Below are positions 52,267-60,277 of a DNA stretch of 64,000 bases, one piece after another. Position 1 is the stretch's first letter. Every line of letters starts with the position of its first letter. The position numbers and the translations under genes were made by a program. Under the pieces are notes generated by a model. The model was given only the letters and a program-made list of their open reading frames with translations. It ran no database searches and was not told the origin of the DNA. Source of the DNA: Candidatus Solirubrobacter pratensis. GTDB lineage: Bacteria > Actinomycetota > Thermoleophilia > Solirubrobacterales > Solirubrobacteraceae. The stretch lies in contig NZ_AUEK01000008.1 in assembly GCF_000425945.1 (NCBI RefSeq), positions 434,001 through 498,000 on the forward strand, written 5' to 3'.

Positions 52267-52844
52267 CCCTGGCCTCCGGCTGCCGACTTCAGGATGCCAC
52301 CGCACTTGTGCGTCGCGGCATTGAGAATGGTCATGCCACCGGGCTTATTGGAGGACGGGATCTTGTAGGTGTCGATCAGCGGCTCACCGTTGACCGGGTC
52401 CGGAAAGTCCTTCACGCCGTTGTCGCGAACGCACTGAGCGAACCTCAGGCTCGCCGACTGCTCCTTGGGAGTCCGCTTTGAGCTCAACGCGCCCGGTGGC
52501 TTCAGGGCCTTACATGCGTCGACGGCCTTCAGCCACACCTCTCTGCTCACGTCGACCCCGAAGTTGGAGTCGCCGTTCGCGTCTGGGTCCGGAAAATGGG
52601 GGACGCCATTGGCCCGCATGCACTCGGCGAACTTCACCGCCTTCTCCTGTTTGGTGAGCTTCTTCTCAGCATCGCTGCCGGTGTCGCCGGTGCTGCTGGT
52701 GCCCGAACTGCTGGTGCTACCGGTGGTGTCGGTGCTGCTCGGGGTGCCGGTCTCGGAAGATGCGTTCGATCCGCAGCCCGCGCTGACCAGGCCAATCAGG
52801 CCGGCGAGCGAAAGAGCGACCAACGGTCGCAGTCTTCTAGTCAT
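52263..52844 (-). CDS. Secreted lipoprotein with duplicated Cys/FPDP motif
   Basis: 193 residues from the ATG at 52844, with GGAG 6 nt upstream. The lipobox LVSAGC follows a hydrophobic segment (LVALSLAGLIGL), then a Ser/Thr/Gly tether. Two similar modules follow: KFAECMRANGVPHFPDPDAN and RFAQCVRDNGVKDFPDPVNG, each containing one Cys that may pair with a later Cys (DACKAL, HKCGGIL). Proteins of this kind are common next to the adaptor/MacB operons in actinobacteria; I know of no assigned biochemical role. It is the first gene of export module 1. Confidence 0.82.
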   Translation of the reverse strand: MTRRLRPLVALSLAGLIGLVSAGCGSNASSETGTPSSTDTTGSTSSSGTSSTGDTGSDAEKKLTKQEKAVKFAECMRANGVPHFPDPDANGDSNFGVDVSREVWLKAVDACKALKPPGALSSKRTPKEQSASLRFAQCVRDNGVKDFPDPVNGEPLIDTYKIPSSNKPGGMTILNAATHKCGGILKSAAGGQG

Positions 52845-53046
52845 GTTTGCTCCAGATGTATGAGGGGTTGCGTTGTCAGCGGTTCTTTGCGAACGCTTGC
52901 CGGTCCGCTGCTGCATCCTTGATGCGTGCGTAGAGGACGCCGGCGCGAGCGGCGACCCCTTCACCCCGAGGACCCTCTCGGCGGCAGCGTCCCCGGCGCC
53001 GACGACCCCTTCGACCCGGGGTTGCCGCTATCGCGAGCGTGCCTGG

Positions 53047-53742
53047 TCATTGATGCATCCTTGGATCGTGCGTCGGGTCGGCGTACATGGCAGAGCAACC
53101 GTGCGCGATGGCCTCGGGGCGCAGCTCGTAGTGCCAGGGTTCGTTGCCGTAGATCTGGCACAGCCCGTACGCGGCGCCGTGCTCGGACAGCCACGCTGCG
53201 GCCGCGGAAGGCCCGATGTCGACGGCGTCCCCCTTCACGTGCGCGGACGTGTTCGGGGTGGCGACCCATCGGGTCGCTTCCGCTTCTGAGCCGTACTTCG
53301 AGACCGCCTCGCGGAGGAGTCGCTCCTGGTACTCCGGGGAACGCCAGCCGCTATCGACGTAGAACTGGACCCCGACGTCTGCCGCGTCGGTTGCTGCTCG
53401 GCGTACGGCACCGAGCAGATCCGAGTTCAGCTTGGCAACGCCCGGAATCTCGTCGTCGAAGACCGTCGTGTCGTCGGGGATGGCACCGTCAGCCTCGCCA
53501 AGCCCGAGGCGACCGGTGGAGGCGCCACCGCCAGTCTCACTCGGTGAACCAGGGCGCTCACCTCGGTGGACATGAATGGGTGCTTCCGCCGTGGAGGACG
53601 AGGCATCCCTCGACGACGACGACGCACGCCACTCAAGGCTCAGGGCGGTGATCGCCGCCATGACGACGAGTAGGCCGGCGACTCGGGACTTGCGAATCCG
53701 GGTCCGGCGGGGCGCTGTTCGTGCTCGCTCGGTGTAGGCCAC
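53047..53742 (-). CDS. VanY/M15-like D-alanyl-D-alanine carboxypeptidase
   Basis: 231 residues. A single N-terminal membrane anchor (VAGLLVVMAAITALSLEW, about 21-38) and a disordered Ser/Thr-rich tether precede the M15B peptidase domain. Zinc ligands are seen in SAHVKGDAVDIG (His168, Asp175) and EPWHYEL (His204), with FYVDSGWRSPEYQE upstream. It trims D-Ala from peptidoglycan stem peptides outside the membrane, which in VanY-type proteins lowers glycopeptide targets. It is divergent from the truncated response regulator, with 11-bp repeats between them. The gap 52845-53046 shows no gene. Confidence 0.9.
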   Translation of the reverse strand: MAYTERARTAPRRTRIRKSRVAGLLVVMAAITALSLEWRASSSSRDASSSTAEAPIHVHRGERPGSPSETGGGASTGRLGLGEADGAIPDDTTVFDDEIPGVAKLNSDLLGAVRRAATDAADVGVQFYVDSGWRSPEYQERLLREAVSKYGSEAEATRWVATPNTSAHVKGDAVDIGPSAAAAWLSEHGAAYGLCQIYGNEPWHYELRPEAIAHGCSAMYADPTHDPRMHQ

Positions 53743-53788
53743 GGCGCCAGTGAACGCAGCGTGGCGTTGCCGGCACGTATGCGATTTT

Positions 53789-53806
53789 CGATATGCCGGC
53801 GATATG
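53789..53806. promoter_or_regulatory. Direct repeat with 11-bp phase (response-regulator site)
   Basis: CGATATG occurs at 53789-53795 and again at 53800-53806, exactly 11 bp apart, in the 86-bp gap between vanY-like and the divergent response-regulator gene. OmpR-family regulators bind such direct repeats one helical turn apart, so this is a candidate site for the regulator at 53829 in its ancestral, intact form. Confidence 0.58.
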
Positions 53807-53828
53807 TTCCAGCCCGTAGCTTTGGCGC

Positions 53829-54167
53829 ATGCGCGTGTTGCTGGTTGAGGACGAGCCCCTGATGGCGGGCGCGATCCGCGACGGCCTGCGCCTGGAAGCG
53901 ATCGCGGCCGACATCGCCGGAGACGTCGACACGGCGCTGGAGCTGCTGAGCGTCAACGCCTACGACATCGCCGTCCTCGACCGAGACATCTCCGGGCCAT
54001 CCGGTGACGAGATCGCCGGCCTGCGGCTCGACCCTTTCCGCCGAGAGGCCCACCGCGACGACCGTTACGTCACGCTGACTCGCAAACAGTTCGCCGTGCT
54101 TGAGGTCCTCGTCGCCGGCGCCGGGTACCGCATCGATACCGCGACCGAGGGGCAAGGCCGTGGATAG
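53829..54167 (+). pseudogene. OmpR-family response regulator with two internal in-frame deletions
   Basis: Only 112 residues against ~225 expected. Residues 1-63 are the first half of a receiver (LLVEDEPLMAGAIRDGLRLE, phosphoacceptor Asp51 in AVLDRDISGPSGDE). At EIAG the sequence jumps to LRLDPFRREAHRDDRYVTLT, the start of the winged-helix domain, and at LVAGAG it jumps again to GYRIDTA, the extreme C-terminus. The receiver beta4-beta5 segment with the conserved Lys and the recognition helix are both missing. The frame is preserved and overlaps the kinase by 8 bp. It cannot bind DNA normally; it may be a decaying gene or a phosphate sink. Confidence 0.82.
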
Positions 54168-55320
54168 ATCTCCCGGGTTGAGCGTTCGCCTCAAGCTCAC
54201 CCTCAGCTACGCCGGCTTCCTCATGCTCGCAGGCGCCCTGCTGCTCGCCGCTGTATGGGTGTTCCTGCTGCGAGGCGTGCCCGCCAGCAGGCTCGTTCCC
54301 AAGCTCTCCAACTTCCCGCTCGCCCTCGACCCACACAACTTCGGCCCAGCCGCCTTCGGCTCGGCGGCAGTCGTAGTGCTGGCGTTCCTGCTGGTATTCG
54401 GTCTCCTGGGAGGGTGGTTTCTCGCCGGACGGATGCTCGCTCCCCTGGACCGGATCACCGACGCCACACGCGTCGCCGCGACTGGATCGCTTGCCCACCG
54501 GATCCGGCTACCCGGCCGCAGCGACGAGTTTCGCGAGCTCTCCGACGCCTTCGATGCCATGCTCGCCCGGCTCGAGGCACACGTCGCTGAACAGCAGAGA
54601 TTCGCAGCCGAACAGCAGAGATTTGCCGCCAACGCCTCGCACGAACTGCGCACCCCGCTGGCGATCACGCAAACCCTGCTCGACGTCGCCCGCAACGATC
54701 AGCGCCGCGGCAACGACGAGCTCGTCGACCGCCTCCACGCCGTCAACACCCGGGCGATCCACCTCACCGAAGCATTGCTCCTGCTCAGCCGCGCCGACCA
54801 GCGGTCCTTCGCCCCAGAACACGTCGACCTGTCGCTCATCGCCGAAGAGGCCACCGAGACGCTCCTCCCCTTTGCCGAAGAGCGCGGCGTCGCCATCGAG
54901 GCCTCCGGCGACGTGACCCCCACCATCGGCTCACCCGCGCTCCTGGTGCAGATGGCTACGAACCTCGTGCACAACGCGATCATCTACAACCTGCCCGAAC
55001 AGGGCACCGTGTGGGTCACGACCAGCGCTCACCCCAAGGCCGTGGTGCTCGCCGTCGAGAACACGGGCGAGCAGCTCACCCCGCCGCTGGTCGCCATGCT
55101 CGCCGAGCCGTTCCAGCGCGGCTCCAACCGCATACGCACCGACCACGCAGGCGTCGGCCTCGGCCTGGCCATCGTCAAAAGCATCGCCGAAGCCCACGAC
55201 GGAACCCTCACCCTCACCCCCCGGGCCGCAGGCGGGCTCTGCGTCACGGTGCAACTACCCGCCGCGCGGCGCCCCGCCGATGACCGACAGGGGAACAACA
55301 CCACGCTTCGAGAGGAATAG
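54160..55320 (+). CDS. Membrane sensor histidine kinase
   Basis: 386 residues from a GTG. TM1 is about 15-37, there is a short extracytoplasmic loop of ~30 residues, TM2 is about 68-90, then HAMP (LAPLDRITDATRVAATGSLA). HisKA has His161 in ANASHELRTPLAIT. The ATPase domain has ATNLVHNAIIYN (N box), AVENTGEQLTPP and GVGLGLAIVKSIAEAHDGTL. A 21-bp tandem duplication (54586-54627) repeats AEQQRFA just before the H box, lengthening the signalling helix by seven residues, one heptad, so coiled-coil register may be kept. Its cognate regulator is the internally deleted one upstream. Confidence 0.93.
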   Translation: MDRSPGLSVRLKLTLSYAGFLMLAGALLLAAVWVFLLRGVPASRLVPKLSNFPLALDPHNFGPAAFGSAAVVVLAFLLVFGLLGGWFLAGRMLAPLDRITDATRVAATGSLAHRIRLPGRSDEFRELSDAFDAMLARLEAHVAEQQRFAAEQQRFAANASHELRTPLAITQTLLDVARNDQRRGNDELVDRLHAVNTRAIHLTEALLLLSRADQRSFAPEHVDLSLIAEEATETLLPFAEERGVAIEASGDVTPTIGSPALLVQMATNLVHNAIIYNLPEQGTVWVTTSAHPKAVVLAVENTGEQLTPPLVAMLAEPFQRGSNRIRTDHAGVGLGLAIVKSIAEAHDGTLTLTPRAAGGLCVTVQLPAARRPADDRQGNNTTLREE

Positions 55321-55354
55321 CCAAGAAACCGTGGAGCAGCGCCTCCTACGGCGC

Positions 55355-55378
55355 GCCCGACAGGCCCGCCCGTCGGGC
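55355..55378. terminator. Hairpin between kinase and convergent permease
   Basis: GCCCGAC at 55355-55361 and GTCGGGC at 55372-55378 form a perfect 7-bp stem with a 10-nt loop, 35 bp after the kinase stop. No T-run. The rest of 55321-55548 shows no gene. Confidence 0.45.
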
Positions 55379-55548
55379 TCCGGGCACGAGCACCCGGCGG
55401 CGCAGGCTGCCCTGATCGGATGCACCGCCGGCGCGACCCGGAAACACGAACGCGTCGTCGACAGCCTCTCGGGGCCGATGAGCACGCGGCGTGGCGGCGA
55501 GCTCGGGCGCCGGCGGGATGGAGGCGGCACCGCATCGAAGTCACGCCG

Positions 55549-58197
55549 TTACAGGTCGCGGAGCTCTTCGATGGCGGGCCGGCGGAGTGCGCGCAGGGTC
55601 GCGGTCCCGGCCGCGCCGACCGCGCCGACGGTCAGCACGATCACCCCGCCCAGGTAGACCCACGGCACCGAGAGCGTGTCGGGCGGCGGGTCGAAGACGC
55701 CGGTGAGGACTTTGACGAGCATGTCGGAGATCGCCACGGCGGCCACGGTCCCGAGGATCAGGCCGCCCGCAGTGACAAATGCTGATTCGCCCCACACGAA
55801 GCCGCCGAGTTGCCGGGTCTTCGCTCCCAGTGCGCTTGCGATGGCGAACGTTCGGCGGCGTTCCTGGAAGCCGAGGCCGAGCGTCAGGCCGGACGCCGCG
55901 ATGGCGAGCGCCAGCGCGAAGCCGAGCTCGACCTTGGTCAGGCCCGACAGCTCGACGGCGGTCAGGTTGGAGCCGATCACCTTGCGCTGGTTGACGATGT
56001 CGGTGACCTGGGCGCTGGTGCCCAGCCGGGTGCGCAGGCGCTGGGCCACGACGCCGGGGTTGGTGCCGTCGGTCTGGACCAGGAAGGCGCCGACCGCGTC
56101 GCTGCCGGTCGCCCTGGTCACGTAGCTCTGGTTGGCGACGAAGAACGAGTCCTTCGGCGCGGTCGGGAACTCCTTGGCCACGCCGACGTAATGAAACGGG
56201 ACGGTCTTGAACTGCTTGGTCCGGCCGTCCTGGAGCCGGAGCCGGATCAGGTCGCCCTGGGTGAGCTGGAAGTCCTTGACTGTCTCGGCGGAGACGAGGA
56301 TCCCGTCGGGCCGCCGGCCCAGGTCGCTCATGAGCTGCCTGGCGCTGCCGCCCTGGAACCATCCGTTCTGGAGCTTGCCGGCGGCGCCGATGCTCTGCGG
56401 CCGCACACCGTAGAGGTCCTGGAGATCGGCGCCGACGTAGGCGAAGCGGTGTTGGAGCGGCTCGACGCTCTTGACGCCCGCGACCGTGGTCAGGCGCGCC
56501 GCGCCCTGCGGGCCGACCTGCACGCCCGGCGACTCGGTGACCGTGACGTCGGCGCCGTTGGACAGGCGCGCGTCGGCTTCGGCCTGCTGCTGGTAGGTGG
56601 AGTTGAACACCGCGGTGGAACCGGCGAACGCGCCGGTCAACGCCACCAGCGTCACCGCCTTCGCGAGCATCCGCCGCTGCCGTCCCATCGTCGCGGCGAC
56701 CGTCGGCGCGAGCTCCCCGGCGAGCGGACGCAGGAGCCGCGCGAGCGGCGTGCGGCCGCGGACGAGGACGAGGTCAGCGATGCGGTAGGCGAGCAGGCCG
56801 AGGCCGACCCAGCCGAGCACCGGGGCCAGCAGCGCGTACCAGTTGACCGATACCTGCGGGATCCCCTCGGGGACCAGGACGAGGTTGTAGCCGTTCTTGG
56901 ACGCCTGCCAGAGCACGAACACCGAGCCGGCCAGGGCGACGAAGTCCAAGCCGTAGCGGGCCCACCACGGCGCTCGGTCACGGCGGCCGAGCTGCGCGCG
57001 TTGACCGGCGACGGTGAGCGAGCGGGCGTCGCGCCACGCGGGCAGGGCGATCGAGCTGGTCGCGATCAGCAGCCCGGCGAGCGCGGCGCCGCCCGCCCAC
57101 AGCGCGGCGGAGAGCGTCGACGCGCCGAAGCTGGCGGTTCCGAACGCCGCGGAGCCGATGATCAGCGCCGCCGCCAGTCCGACCGTCACGCCGGCGCCGC
57201 CGCTGAGCGCGGTCTCGCTGAGCGCGACGCGCACGAGCTGGCGGGTGGAGGCGCCGCGGGTGCGCAGCAGCGCCGCGTCGCGGCGCCGGCGGTCGGCGCC
57301 GGCCGAGGCGATCGAGGCGGTTACCAGGCCGGCGAGGATCGCGCCGGGGACGCCGAGGAACAGGAACAGCAGCTCGGCGTAGAGGGCATCCTGGCGGGCG
57401 CTGTCCAGTGCGGTGCCGAGGTTGTCGCCGACCAGGCCGCCGCCGGTCAGCTGCGTCTCGAGGTTGCGCGCGGTGCCCGAGACCCGCGTGAACGCGGCGG
57501 TCGGGCTAGCGGGCAGCCGGTGTGACAGCTGCGCGTGGATCTGCGTGATGACGGGTGCGTCGCGCTCGATGCCGGCGAAGGCGCGTTGAGGCAGAAGGAC
57601 GACGTTGTCCGGCGGCGCTTGCGGCTGGGCGCCAACCGGTGCGCCGACCTTCTGGAACAGCGAGTCGATGCTCGGAAGGTCGACGACGCCGTCGACCTTG
57701 ACAGTGGCGGACTTGCCGCCGGCGAGTCCGATGGTGATCCTGTCGCCGGGCTTGGCGTGCAGATTGGCGGCGGTCTGTTGATAGAGCAGGACGCCGGTGG
57801 GCGAGCCCGAGAGTCCGCGGATGACGCCGGGGAACGCCTTGCCGTAGCCGTCGGGCAGTCCGAGCACGCGGCCGGGGCCGGTCTGCTGGGTCGAGCCGCC
57901 GGTCGAGGCCTGCAGTCCGGTGGTGGACGCGAACGTCACCGGCAGCGCGCGCGCGACGCCGGTCTGGTGGCGCGTCTTGGCCAGGATGGCGGCGGGGTTG
58001 GCGCCGGTCTGGGTTTCGACCTGCCAGTCGACGGGGACCTGGGCGATCGCCCGCTGGGTCATCTGCGACGTCGTCGCCGACAGGAACGTCCCGATCGAGG
58101 CGAGCAGCGCGACGCCGACGGCGACGCCGAGGGCGGTGGACAGCAGGCGGCTGCGGCGGTGGGCGAGCAGTCCGCGCAGCCAGGTCAGCGCGACCAT
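55549..58197 (-). CDS. Large FtsX-type ABC transporter permease (two FtsX domains)
   Basis: 882 residues from the ATG at 58197, with GAAGGAGG upstream. TM1 is RLLSTALGVAVGVALLASIG, then a ~240-residue extracytoplasmic domain. Three helices around LFLFLGVPGAILAGLVTASI and the DRRRRDAALLRTRGASTRQL coupling motif follow. Central helices lead to a second extracytoplasmic domain and a final FtsX triplet (ALALAIAASGLTLGLGFQER, AIASALGAKTRQLGGFVWGE). The double FtsX layout with about ten helices is typical of actinobacterial lipoprotein or peptide exporters. It is the last gene of export module 2 and pairs with one or both upstream ATPases. Confidence 0.92.
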   Translation of the reverse strand: MVALTWLRGLLAHRRSRLLSTALGVAVGVALLASIGTFLSATTSQMTQRAIAQVPVDWQVETQTGANPAAILAKTRHQTGVARALPVTFASTTGLQASTGGSTQQTGPGRVLGLPDGYGKAFPGVIRGLSGSPTGVLLYQQTAANLHAKPGDRITIGLAGGKSATVKVDGVVDLPSIDSLFQKVGAPVGAQPQAPPDNVVLLPQRAFAGIERDAPVITQIHAQLSHRLPASPTAAFTRVSGTARNLETQLTGGGLVGDNLGTALDSARQDALYAELLFLFLGVPGAILAGLVTASIASAGADRRRRDAALLRTRGASTRQLVRVALSETALSGGAGVTVGLAAALIIGSAAFGTASFGASTLSAALWAGGAALAGLLIATSSIALPAWRDARSLTVAGQRAQLGRRDRAPWWARYGLDFVALAGSVFVLWQASKNGYNLVLVPEGIPQVSVNWYALLAPVLGWVGLGLLAYRIADLVLVRGRTPLARLLRPLAGELAPTVAATMGRQRRMLAKAVTLVALTGAFAGSTAVFNSTYQQQAEADARLSNGADVTVTESPGVQVGPQGAARLTTVAGVKSVEPLQHRFAYVGADLQDLYGVRPQSIGAAGKLQNGWFQGGSARQLMSDLGRRPDGILVSAETVKDFQLTQGDLIRLRLQDGRTKQFKTVPFHYVGVAKEFPTAPKDSFFVANQSYVTRATGSDAVGAFLVQTDGTNPGVVAQRLRTRLGTSAQVTDIVNQRKVIGSNLTAVELSGLTKVELGFALALAIAASGLTLGLGFQERRRTFAIASALGAKTRQLGGFVWGESAFVTAGGLILGTVAAVAISDMLVKVLTGVFDPPPDTLSVPWVYLGGVIVLTVGAVGAAGTATLRALRRPAIEELRDL

Positions 58198-58883
58198 GCT
58201 GCCTCCTTCGGACGGGTGGTGGTGAGGCGCCCGCTGTGGATCTCCCACACGTCGGGCAGCCGTTCGGCGACCGTCGGGTCGTGCGTGGAGACCACCAGCG
58301 CCGCCCCGGCGTGAGCGGCGGCGGCTAGCAGCACGTCGACGACGATCGCGCCGTTGGCGCGGTCCAGCTGCCCGGTCGGCTCGTCGGCCAGGATCAGGCT
58401 CGGCTCGCCCGCCAGTGCCCGCGCGACGGCGACGCGCTGGGCCTGGCCGCCGGAGATCTCCTCCGGCAGCTTGTCGGCGAGCTCGGCGAGCTCGAGCCGC
58501 GCGAGCGCTTCGCGCGCGGCCGAGTGCGCTGGCCGGTCGGCGCTGCCGCCGAGGATCAGCGGCAGCGCGACGTTCTCTTCGACGGTCAGGGGCGCCAGCA
58601 GGCTGGGCCCTTGGAAGATCACGGCCACCGGTCCGGGCCGCAAGCTGTCGCGCTGTCCGATTCCCGGCCAGCTGACCGTGCCGACGGTCGGATCGTCCAG
58701 CCCTGCCATCAGGTGCAGCAGCGTGGACTTCCCCGAGCCCGACGGGCCTATCAGGGCGACCCGGTCGCGCGGGGCGATCAGACAGTCGGTCGGCTGCAGC
58801 GCGACGGTCGCGGTGCTGCCGTCGCCGTAGGTGCGCGCCGCACCCTCGCAGAGCACGAGTACGTCCACGGAGGTGGTGGTCAT
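58185..58883 (-). CDS. ABC ATPase (LolD-like), export module 2
   Basis: 232 residues. It has Walker [21 protein letters not shown], a Q-loop VAVIFQGPSLLAPLTVEENV, signature ISGGQAQRVAVARAL, Walker B LILADEPTGQLD and His in VVSTHDPTVAERL. All catalytic elements are intact. It overlaps the permease by 13 bp and the other ATPase by 4 bp. Two different ATPases beside one double permease suggests they form a heterodimer or that each serves one FtsX half; this is inference. Confidence 0.94.
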   Translation of the reverse strand: MTTTSVDVLVLCEGAARTYGDGSTATVALQPTDCLIAPRDRVALIGPSGSGKSTLLHLMAGLDDPTVGTVSWPGIGQRDSLRPGPVAVIFQGPSLLAPLTVEENVALPLILGGSADRPAHSAAREALARLELAELADKLPEEISGGQAQRVAVARALAGEPSLILADEPTGQLDRANGAIVVDVLLAAAAHAGAALVVSTHDPTVAERLPDVWEIHSGRLTTTRPKEAAWSR

Positions 58884-59545
58884 GCCTGGACCCTCCCGTC
58901 GCGCAGGCGGATCTCCCGATCGGAGATGGCGGCGACCTCGGGGCTGTGGGTGACGATCAGCACGGCGGCGCCCTCGGCGGCGCGATCATGCAGCAGGTCG
59001 AGCACGCGCCGGGCGGTGACCGTGTCCAGCTCGCCGGTGGGCTCGTCGGCGAGCAGGACCTTGGGGTCGTTGGCCAGCGCGACCGCCAGGCCGGCGCGGG
59101 CCAGCTCACCGCCCGACAGCTGACCGGGACGGGCGTGGGCGCGCGCGGTGAGCCCGCAGCACTCGAGCACCTCGTCGCGCCAGGCCGGCGTGGTCGAGGA
59201 GCCGGCGAGCCGCCGCACCAGGGCGACGTTGTCGGTCACCGAGAGGTGACCGACGAGGTTGGCCTGCTGGAAGAGCATGCCGATGCGCCGGCTCCGGACT
59301 CGCGCCCGCGCTTCCTCAGAGCGCCGCGACAGTCGCTCGCCGTCAACGCGGACCATGCCGCCGTCGGGCTCGTCGAGGCCTGCCAGGCAGGCCAGCAGCG
59401 TCGACTTGCCCGATCCTGAGGGTCCGGTGACGGCGACGACCTCGCCGCCCTGGATCGCGAGCGACACCCCTTGCAGCGCGAGCGTCTCGTCGTCGCCGGC
59501 GTGAAAGAACCGGTACAGGTTCTCGGCCTGCAGAAGGCCGCTCAT
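58880..59545 (-). CDS. ABC ATPase (LolD-like), export module 2
   Basis: 221 residues from MSGLLQAENLYRFF at 59545. It has Walker [22 protein letters not shown]-loop IGMLFQQANLVGHLSVTDNV, signature LSGGELARAGLAVALAN, Walker [13 protein letters not shown] and His in LIVTHSPEVAAIS. The signature is followed by ARAG instead of the common QRVA, a mild departure. It overlaps the lipoprotein gene upstream and the second ATPase downstream by 4 bp each. Confidence 0.94.
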   Translation of the reverse strand: MSGLLQAENLYRFFHAGDDETLALQGVSLAIQGGEVVAVTGPSGSGKSTLLACLAGLDEPDGGMVRVDGERLSRRSEEARARVRSRRIGMLFQQANLVGHLSVTDNVALVRRLAGSSTTPAWRDEVLECCGLTARAHARPGQLSGGELARAGLAVALANDPKVLLADEPTGELDTVTARRVLDLLHDRAAEGAAVLIVTHSPEVAAISDREIRLRDGRVQA

Positions 59546-60141
59546 CGCGACCACGTCACGGAGTCGGTGACGATCTTCCACGGGTCGACATTGTCGGCGC
59601 CCTTCGGCCCAGAGAGCGTGAGGATGACGTCCTTGCCGTTGTGGAAGAACACGTAGCGCTCGACGGCGTCGACACCGGTCTTGCCGGTGACCGGGTCGGG
59701 CTTGGCCTTCGCTAGGTAGGTGATGCGCACGGCGGTGCCCGCCTTACGCGCGACCGTGCTGACCGTGCCGGGCTGGTACCCGGACACCGAGGACGCCAGC
59801 TTCGGAAGCTCGGTCTGGCGGGCGTCACGCGCGGTGAGCGGCGCCTGCGCCGCCTTGGTCTCGACGCGGATCGTGTTCAGCTTGTCCGTGAAGACCACAG
59901 CGCCGGCGGTGGCGCTGCGCGACCAGCCCTCGGGCACCTTGACCGTGAACCCACCGCCGGGCGGCGCGTAGGCGACGTAGGCCTGGTTGTCGGGGATGTC
60001 GCCCGCCGGGTTGACCTCGGGGGCGTTGGCGGTCGCCGTCTGAGGCGCCTGGCCGCCGCCCGCGGACGACGAGGCGCCACAGCCGGCGGCGCCGATCACC
60101 ACGATCGCCGCACCTACGGCGAGCGCTGTGCGCTTGGACAT
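59542..60141 (-). CDS. Lipoprotein, first gene of export module 2
   Basis: 199 residues from the ATG at 60141 (GAGGAG 6 nt upstream). The lipobox VIGAAGC follows a hydrophobic ALAVGAAIVVIG core, then a Ser/Gly/Ala tether. A PsbP/LpqN-like domain with YAPPGGGFTVKVPEGWSRSA, VVFTDKLNTIRVETKAAQAP and VERYVFFHNGKDVILTLSGP resembles the surface lipoproteins that carry a fragile-fold substrate-binding surface. It is membrane-anchored outside the cell and probably assists the exporter. It is divergent from the response regulator with phased repeats between. Confidence 0.85.
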   Translation of the reverse strand: MSKRTALAVGAAIVVIGAAGCGASSSAGGGQAPQTATANAPEVNPAGDIPDNQAYVAYAPPGGGFTVKVPEGWSRSATAGAVVFTDKLNTIRVETKAAQAPLTARDARQTELPKLASSVSGYQPGTVSTVARKAGTAVRITYLAKAKPDPVTGKTGVDAVERYVFFHNGKDVILTLSGPKGADNVDPWKIVTDSVTWSR

Positions 60142-60195
60142 GTGAACTCCTCGATCGGACGCGTTCTGCATGGTGCGGCGACCGTAGGAGACACG

Positions 60196-60234
60196 GGTCA
60201 ACGCCCCGCCTTCGCCAGGTCAACGTCAGGTCAA
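60196..60234. promoter_or_regulatory. Three GGTCAA half-sites in 11-bp phase
   Basis: GGTCAA occurs at 60196-60201, 60218-60223 and 60229-60234; start-to-start spacings are 22 and 11 bp. They lie between the divergent lipoprotein (starts 60141) and response regulator (starts 60278) genes. Direct repeats one turn apart are the usual OmpR-family binding pattern, so the adjacent regulator probably controls both its own operon and the export module. Confidence 0.72.
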
Positions 60235-60277
60235 ACCTCGCGAGAAACCGAGCGCCCGCCGGTACCGTCGAGCATCC

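Noticed and set aside
52866..53040. Small plus-strand gene between the lipoprotein and the VanY-like gene
   Set aside because: The frames are antisense extensions with Arg/Pro-rich content and lack starts with ribosome sites.
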